A stretch of 39,974 bases of DNA from an uncultured Opitutia bacterium. GTDB taxonomy: Bacteria > Verrucomicrobiota > Verrucomicrobiia > Opitutales > Opitutaceae. A program made the translations under genes and the position numbers. Where the stretch lies: assembly GCA_903902745.1 (NCBI GenBank), contig CAIUWA010000041.1, positions 1 to 39,974 of the forward strand, in the 5' to 3' direction. A model generated the notes under the pieces. The model worked only from the letters and a program-made list of their open reading frames with translations. It made no database searches and was not told the DNA's origin. Below are positions 36,484 to 39,974 of the stretch, piece after piece; position 1 is the first letter of the stretch; each line of letters starts with the position of its first letter.

Positions 36484-36963
36484 ATGCGTGACGAACTTTT
36501 CCAACGCTCGGTCCGGATCGAGCGTCCGGCCGCCGAGGTCTTTGCGTGGCACGAGCGGCCCGGGGCTTTTGAGCGGCTCTGTCCGCCGTGGGAACGCGTC
36601 GAGGTCACCGCGCGCGCCGGCGGCATCCGCGACGGGGCCCGGGTGTCGCTGCGCACCAAGATCGGCCCCGTGTGGGTGCGCTGGGAAATCGAGCATCGCG
36701 ACTACATCGCGGGACGACAATTTCGCGACGTGCTGTTGCGCGGGCCATTCGCCAGATGGGAGCACCTGCACCTGATCGAGCCGGCGGGAGCCGGGGCGTG
36801 CGTGCTGACCGACGAGATTCGCTATCGGCTGCCCTTTGGCTGGCTTGGACGGTGGGGCGGGGCGGCCTTCACGCGGCGCCAACTGGAGCGAATGTTCACC
36901 TATCGTCACGCGGTGACGAAGGCAGACGTGGAAGCCGAGGCCAAAAAAAACCCGCGGTCATAG
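36484..36963 (+). CDS. SRPBCC-fold ligand-binding protein
   Basis: 159 residues. The sequence starts FQRSVRIERPAAEVFAWHERPGAFERLCPPWERVEV, the standard beginning of bacterial SRPBCC (START/Bet v1-like) proteins, and continues with VRWEIEHRDYIAGRQFRDVLLRGPFARWEHLHLIEP and LTDEIRYRLPFGWLG. The fold encloses a hydrophobic pocket. This branch is often near nucleoside-diphosphate-sugar epimerases, but none is here. It is divergent from the rhomboid gene (166 bases between). Confidence 0.9.
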   Translation: MRDELFQRSVRIERPAAEVFAWHERPGAFERLCPPWERVEVTARAGGIRDGARVSLRTKIGPVWVRWEIEHRDYIAGRQFRDVLLRGPFARWEHLHLIEPAGAGACVLTDEIRYRLPFGWLGRWGGAAFTRRQLERMFTYRHAVTKADVEAEAKKNPRS

Positions 36964-37137
36964 CGACGGCGGTGGCGGCGCGATCGAGCAATCGCGATGA
37001 GATTTTTCGCGAATCCGGTGACGGAGCCGGGCCGCCAATTCACTTGCCAGATTTGGGCGCGGCATTTTTCTCGTTTCGTTTCTCCCGCCATGGTGCGGCG
37101 GACTCCTGCGCCGCGCTTAACTTCAACTGCGTCACCC

Positions 37138-37788
37138 ATGTCCTCTGCCGTCTCGTCGCCCTCAGTTGTTCCGGCCCCCGTTGCGCGCTCCCAAGGCAAG
37201 CTGGTTTTTTTCGCGCTGTTTCTCGCGGCAACAGCGTTCGTCACCTACATGAAGAATCGCGACGCCTTCGACGGCACGTCGCCGATGGCGCTGCACTACG
37301 CGCCGGCCAAGTGGTTTCTCGTGGCGCACGCCGGCTTCGGCATGCTCGCCATCATCCTGGGGGTCTTTCAGTTCTCGAACCGGCTGCGGGCGCGTTATCT
37401 GCAAACCCATCGGTTGCTCGGCTACATTTATGTGGTGAGCGCCTTTGTTTCCGCGCTGTTTGCGGTGCCGGTCGCGCTGAAGATCGCCTCGCCCTCCCTC
37501 GTCGCGGCGACCTGCACGCAATCGTTCGGGTGGATCGTGACGACGGCGATTGGCCTGTATTGCATCAGGAACGGCAACCTCGCGCAGCATCGGCGCTGGA
37601 TGATCCGGAGCTATCCCTTCGCCATGGTCTTCACCGTGGCCCGGCTGATCATCCCGATTCCGGCGGTCATGAAGCTGGGCGATACCGGCATCGAAGTGGT
37701 GGTGTGGAGCACGGTCGCGATGGCCGCATTTCTGCCCGGCATTTTCCTGGAATGGCACGCAATCTCCGCCCCACGCTCGACGGCGTGA
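37138..37788 (+). CDS. DUF2306 family membrane protein
   Basis: 216 residues from the ATG at 37138; the frame is open upstream but that part lacks family character. About six hydrophobic segments are visible. Family marks: LVAHAGFGMLAIILGVFQFSNRLRARYLQTHRLLGYIYV, in which the His of VAHAG and the His of QTHRLLGY are the usual conserved ones, and later LAQHRRWMIRSYPF. DUF2306 proteins are of unknown function, with a look of heme- or quinone-binding four-helix cytochromes. A 174-base gap separates it from the SRPBCC gene. Confidence 0.88.
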   Translation: MSSAVSSPSVVPAPVARSQGKLVFFALFLAATAFVTYMKNRDAFDGTSPMALHYAPAKWFLVAHAGFGMLAIILGVFQFSNRLRARYLQTHRLLGYIYVVSAFVSALFAVPVALKIASPSLVAATCTQSFGWIVTTAIGLYCIRNGNLAQHRRWMIRSYPFAMVFTVARLIIPIPAVMKLGDTGIEVVVWSTVAMAAFLPGIFLEWHAISAPRSTA

Positions 37789-37805
37789 AAGGCTCGGGCG
37801 AAAAA

Positions 37806-37887
37806 GGGGCCAGGGCTCAACTTATTGAATTCCCGCGCCATCACGGACAGAATTAATTATTTGAGCCCCGGCCATTTCGGCTCGGCC
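37806..37887. repeat. TTGAGCCCCGGCC-type palindromic repeat, copy 1
   Basis: The left arm 37808-37831 (GGCCAGGGCTCAACTTATTG then AATT) and the right arm 37851-37873 match at about 20 of 24 positions when one is reverse complemented. The right arm runs on into TTCGGCTCGGCC. The segment 37843-37887 is repeated at 38675-38719. It lies between the DUF2306 stop and the RibD-like start. Confidence 0.75.
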
Positions 37888-37892
37888 ATCCC

Positions 37893-38564
37893 ATGAGCAC
37901 CCAATCCCCACCGTCCAAACTCCGCGTCAACTGCTTCAGCGTTTCCCTCGACGGCTACGGCGCCGGCCCGCGGCAGGATCTCTCGAATCCGCTCGGCGTG
38001 GGCGGCATGGCGCTGCCCGCCTGGTTTTTTCCGACGCGCACGTTTCAAACCACGATCGCCGGGGGCGCGGATGGCACAACGGGCATCGACGATGATTTCG
38101 CCGTGCGCGGCATGGCCGGGCTCGGCGCGTGGATTCTCGGCCGCAATATGTTTGGACCCATCCGCGGCTCGTGGCCCGACGACCACTGGAAAGGCTGGTG
38201 GGGCGATAGTCCTCCCTATCACGTGCCCGTGTTTGTCCTCACGCACCATCCGCGCGCCCCACTCGTGATGGCAGGCGGCACCACGTTTTACTTCGTGACC
38301 GATGGCATCCACGCGGCGCTGAGTCGCGCGCGCGAGGCCGCGCAGGGCAGGGACGTGCGCCTCGGCGGCGGCGTCGCGACGGTGCGTCAATACCTGCAGG
38401 CCGGGTTGATCGACGAGCTGCATCTGGCCATCTCGCCGGTCTTGCTCGGGGAGGGTGAAAATTTGTTCGCGGGTCTGGATCTGCCCAAGCTCGGCTACCA
38501 GCGCACCGAGCACGTGCCCTCGGCCAGCGCGACGCACGTGGTCTTCACGAAACGCGCGCCGTAA
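37893..38564 (+). CDS. Dihydrofolate-reductase-like protein (RibD C-terminal domain family)
   Basis: 223 residues. The chain has the RibD-C/DHFR-like pattern: VNCFSVSLDGYGAGP at the start, GLGAWILGRNMFGPIRG in the middle, and RLGGGVATVRQYLQAGLIDELHLAISPVLLGEGENLF near the end, the NADPH-binding and dimer part. The family reduces pteridine-, pyrimidine- or other small substrates; most single-domain members are uncharacterised. No riboflavin gene is nearby. The 3' end is followed by an inverted repeat and then the convergent MmcQ gene. Confidence 0.92.
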   Translation: MSTQSPPSKLRVNCFSVSLDGYGAGPRQDLSNPLGVGGMALPAWFFPTRTFQTTIAGGADGTTGIDDDFAVRGMAGLGAWILGRNMFGPIRGSWPDDHWKGWWGDSPPYHVPVFVLTHHPRAPLVMAGGTTFYFVTDGIHAALSRAREAAQGRDVRLGGGVATVRQYLQAGLIDELHLAISPVLLGEGENLFAGLDLPKLGYQRTEHVPSASATHVVFTKRAP

Positions 38565-38581
38565 AGGCGAATTTTGTAAAA

Positions 38582-38647
38582 CGTCAGGCCAGGACTTGGG
38601 ACAAACTATAACTCAATCGCAGATTTGTCCTGAATCCTGACCTGATG
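38582..38647. repeat. GTCAGG...GGACAAA palindrome in a convergent gap
   Basis: CGTCAGGCCAGGACTTGGGA plus CAAA (38582-38605) pairs with 38624-38647; the arms differ at five of 24 positions, and all five are transitions. It starts 17 bases after the RibD-like stop and ends before the MmcQ stop, and can act as a two-way end. Its left half resembles 5797-5814. Confidence 0.75.
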
Positions 38648-38674
38648 TCTTCGGCTTGGTCTCCCGCGTCCAAA

Positions 38675-38719
38675 ACGGACAAAATCAATTAATTGAGCCC
38701 CGGTCCCTTCGGCTCGGCT
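38675..38719. repeat. TTGAGCCCCGG repeat, copy 2, overlapping the MmcQ gene end
   Basis: The 45-base segment is about 84 percent identical to 37843-37887 by eye. Read on the minus strand, bases 38689-38718 encode the last nine residues and stop of the MmcQ-family protein (AEPKGPGLN); the same frame in copy 1 reads AEPKWPGLK then stop. The gene end therefore lies inside the repeat. Confidence 0.8.
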
Positions 38720-39063
38720 ATTGTGAGCGTTGCCTGAATTTTTTTCGGCAGCTTGGCCACGACGAGCTCGTAGCTGCGTCGGATCAGGGTGTGGAGTTCG
38801 CGCTCCGGCACCAGGGAGAGGTCCTCGAGGCGGAACCAATGACGCTTCGCGCAGTACGGAGCCTGGATAAATCCGTCGCGGGCGAGCAGCGCGTCGAACT
38901 CCGTGGGCGCGCATTTCAATGAGATGCCGACCGGGAGCGCGCCGTCCATGGGCAGGATGATGAAGACTTTGCCCGCGACCTTGAAGACCAAGCCGCCCCA
39001 CTGCGCGATCACCGTGGTCTGCGGCATTCCGAGGGCAAAGGCTTTGAGGCGGTCGAGACGCAT
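38689..39063 (-). CDS. MmcQ/YjbR-family protein
   Basis: 124 residues. The chain has the MmcQ/YjbR pattern: an N-terminal helix, VIAQWGGLVFKVAGKVFIILPM, SLKCAPTEFDALLARDGFIQAPYCAKRHWFRLED, then ELHTLIRRSYELVVAKLPKK. The fold is CyaY-like, and some members bind DNA. The last nine or so residues come from a repeat element that occurs elsewhere in the window; the family normally ends near the residue before it. It is convergent with the RibD-like gene. Confidence 0.9.
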   Translation of the reverse strand: MRLDRLKAFALGMPQTTVIAQWGGLVFKVAGKVFIILPMDGALPVGISLKCAPTEFDALLARDGFIQAPYCAKRHWFRLEDLSLVPERELHTLIRRSYELVVAKLPKKIQATLTIAEPKGPGLN

Positions 39064-39442
39064 TGGGTTTCTGAGATGCGGAAAATGGGTCAGGTTGCAG
39101 AAATTTATATTTCCGCACTGTATAGCCAGAAATCAATATCCGCAGCCTGACCTCTTTTGCTGTTCTCGGAGGACTGAGAAAGGAGGTATTTGGATTATTT
39201 CTCGGTGTGCTTTGTGTCTCTGTGGGAAACGGTTTGAAATCGGATGGGGAAACGAGATTTCACACAGAGGCACGGGGAGCACGGAGATCGGAAAGCTCTG
39301 GTGGGGATCAAACCCGGGTTTTGAGGCCGGGCAAGATACAAGGCCATTAAGGTTAATTTGAGACCCGGGCACACTCAGAATTAACTGCCAGCGGCCAGAC
39401 CTCTTTTGCCTCGACCCCCATCCGCGCGACCGCGGTCGGTCG
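39064..39442. other. 379-base gap made mostly of repeats
   Basis: Two related segments at 39127-39160 and 39376-39409 share the end GACCTCTTTTGC and about 70 percent identity over 34 bases. Between them lies the second CACAGAGG-type palindrome. No gene is supported; short open frames here are shadow reads of the repeats. Confidence 0.6.
39198..39286. repeat. CACAGAGG-type long palindrome, copy 2
   Basis: The left arm (39198-39230) holds TTTGTGTCTCTGTGGGAAAC; the right arm (39258-39286) holds TTTCACACAGAGGCACGGGG. Their pairing is weaker than in copy 1 at 33903-33988, but the core CACAGAGGCAC and its complement are shared. It looks like an older member of the same family. Confidence 0.7.
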
Positions 39443-39974
39443 TCAGGGGCCGAAATGCGCGGGCTGGCCGGTGGCCTCCAACACCGACATCCAGAGGTCG
39501 CCTTGCAGGCTTACTTTTCGGCGGCGCACGGTGACCACGCTGATCGGCAGGTTCACGTGGTGTCCGTGCCAGCGTCCGACCACCATGTCCGTTTTTCCGG
39601 CCATCGCGGCGTGGACGGCATGCTGTGCCAGACGCAGGCAAAAAATGGCGTCCTGCGGGGAGGCGGGCACGCTTCGGATGATATAACTCGGATCGATATA
39701 CTTTACCGTCGCATCGATTTTGCGGCCCTTGAAGTGCGCTTGAATCCGGTCTCTCAGGAAGGGGCCGATGTCGCCGAACTTGGCGTTGCCCGAGGCATCC
39801 TTGGCCGAGGCATCCGTCTGCATGAGTTCCTGGCCCGCGCCTTCCGCGATGACCACCACCGCGTGGCCGCGGGTGGCCAGCCGTTTCTCCAGCTGCGCGA
39901 GCAGGCCGTCGGGGCCGTCCAGATACGTGGGCGACTCGGGAATCAGGACGAAGTTGACGCAGTTGTCGGCCAGA
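39443..39974 (-). CDS. ATP/PPi-dependent 6-phosphofructokinase, C-terminal part (cut by window)
   Basis: The frame runs off the right edge, so only about 177 residues are seen. The minus strand from 39974 reads NCVNFVLIPESPTYLDGPDGLL and HAVVVIAEGAGQELMQTD, then YIDPSYIIRSVPASPQDAIFCLRLAQHAVHAAMAGKTDMVVGRW, all marks of phosphofructokinases, especially the long group also found in plants and PPi-linked enzymes. It makes fructose 1,6-bisphosphate in glycolysis. Which phosphate donor it uses depends on residues outside the window. The end (GQPAHFGP) is plausible for this group. The gap before the MmcQ gene holds repeats. Confidence 0.92.
   Translation of the reverse strand, partial: LADNCVNFVLIPESPTYLDGPDGLLAQLEKRLATRGHAVVVIAEGAGQELMQTDASAKDASGNAKFGDIGPFLRDRIQAHFKGRKIDATVKYIDPSYIIRSVPASPQDAIFCLRLAQHAVHAAMAGKTDMVVGRWHGHHVNLPISVVTVRRRKVSLQGDLWMSVLEATGQPAHFGP

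Noticed and set aside
33900-39300. Palindromic repeats as a CRISPR array
   Set aside because: The repeats are single inverted elements far apart, without regular spacers or cas genes.

Overview
The window is a GC-rich chromosomal segment, most likely from a member of the Verrucomicrobiota (Opitutales/Opitutaceae-like). This rests on a PEP-CTERM protein, many secreted esterases and glycoside hydrolases with Sec or Tat signals, few recognisable Shine-Dalgarno sequences, and many palindromic intergenic repeats. The lineage is an inference; the window has no rRNA or other decisive marker. I saw no tRNA or rRNA gene, CRISPR array, transposase, integrase or phage gene.

Left part (1-9.4 kb): the 3' part of a serine beta-lactamase-fold hydrolase; a PEP-CTERM exported protein whose C-terminal tail is one frame off; a fusion of queuosine-forming tRNA-guanine transglycosylase (Tgt) with an MnmD/MnmC-type methyltransferase; a cytochrome c-PQQ sugar dehydrogenase fusion; the tRNA U34 hydroxylase TrhO; and a fused multi-spanning membrane/spermidine-synthase-like protein. 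Tgt, MnmD and TrhO all act on tRNA position 34, so this end holds three wobble-modification activities in about 5 kb.

Middle (9.4-26.4 kb): a carbohydrate-related accessory region. It holds two close paralogues of a secreted alpha/beta-hydrolase esterase, a XynE-like SGNH esterase, two SPFH/band 7 membrane proteins in tandem, an M28 lipoprotein peptidase, a Tat-exported HpcH/HpaI-type aldolase, a small SnoaL/DUF4440-like protein, a DUF1653 protein, a D-2-hydroxyacid dehydrogenase, a large secreted alpha/beta hydrolase, a Tat-exported GH29 alpha-L-fucosidase and a GH28 polygalacturonase-like enzyme. The set fits breakdown of acetylated, fucosylated pectin or hemicellulose. No SusC/SusD, sugar transporter or dedicated regulator is present, and most genes look like single units.

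Right part (26.4-40 kb): two secreted proteins of unknown function; an octaheme c-type cytochrome coupled to a four-helix, histidine-bearing membrane protein; a third member of the esterase family; a Y-family DNA polymerase; two more distant alpha/beta-hydrolase esterases facing away from each other; a rhomboid protease; then small household or accessory proteins (SRPBCC, DUF2306, RibD/DHFR-like, MmcQ/YjbR); and the C-terminal part of a phosphofructokinase cut by the window edge.

The gaps between genes hold at least six kinds of imperfect or perfect inverted repeats. Several lie at gene 3' ends or in convergent gaps, and one supplies the last codons and the stop of a gene. The most distinctive observations are the Tgt-MnmD fusion, the frame-shifted PEP-CTERM tail, the esterase family expansion, the exported aldolase and the repeat landscape.
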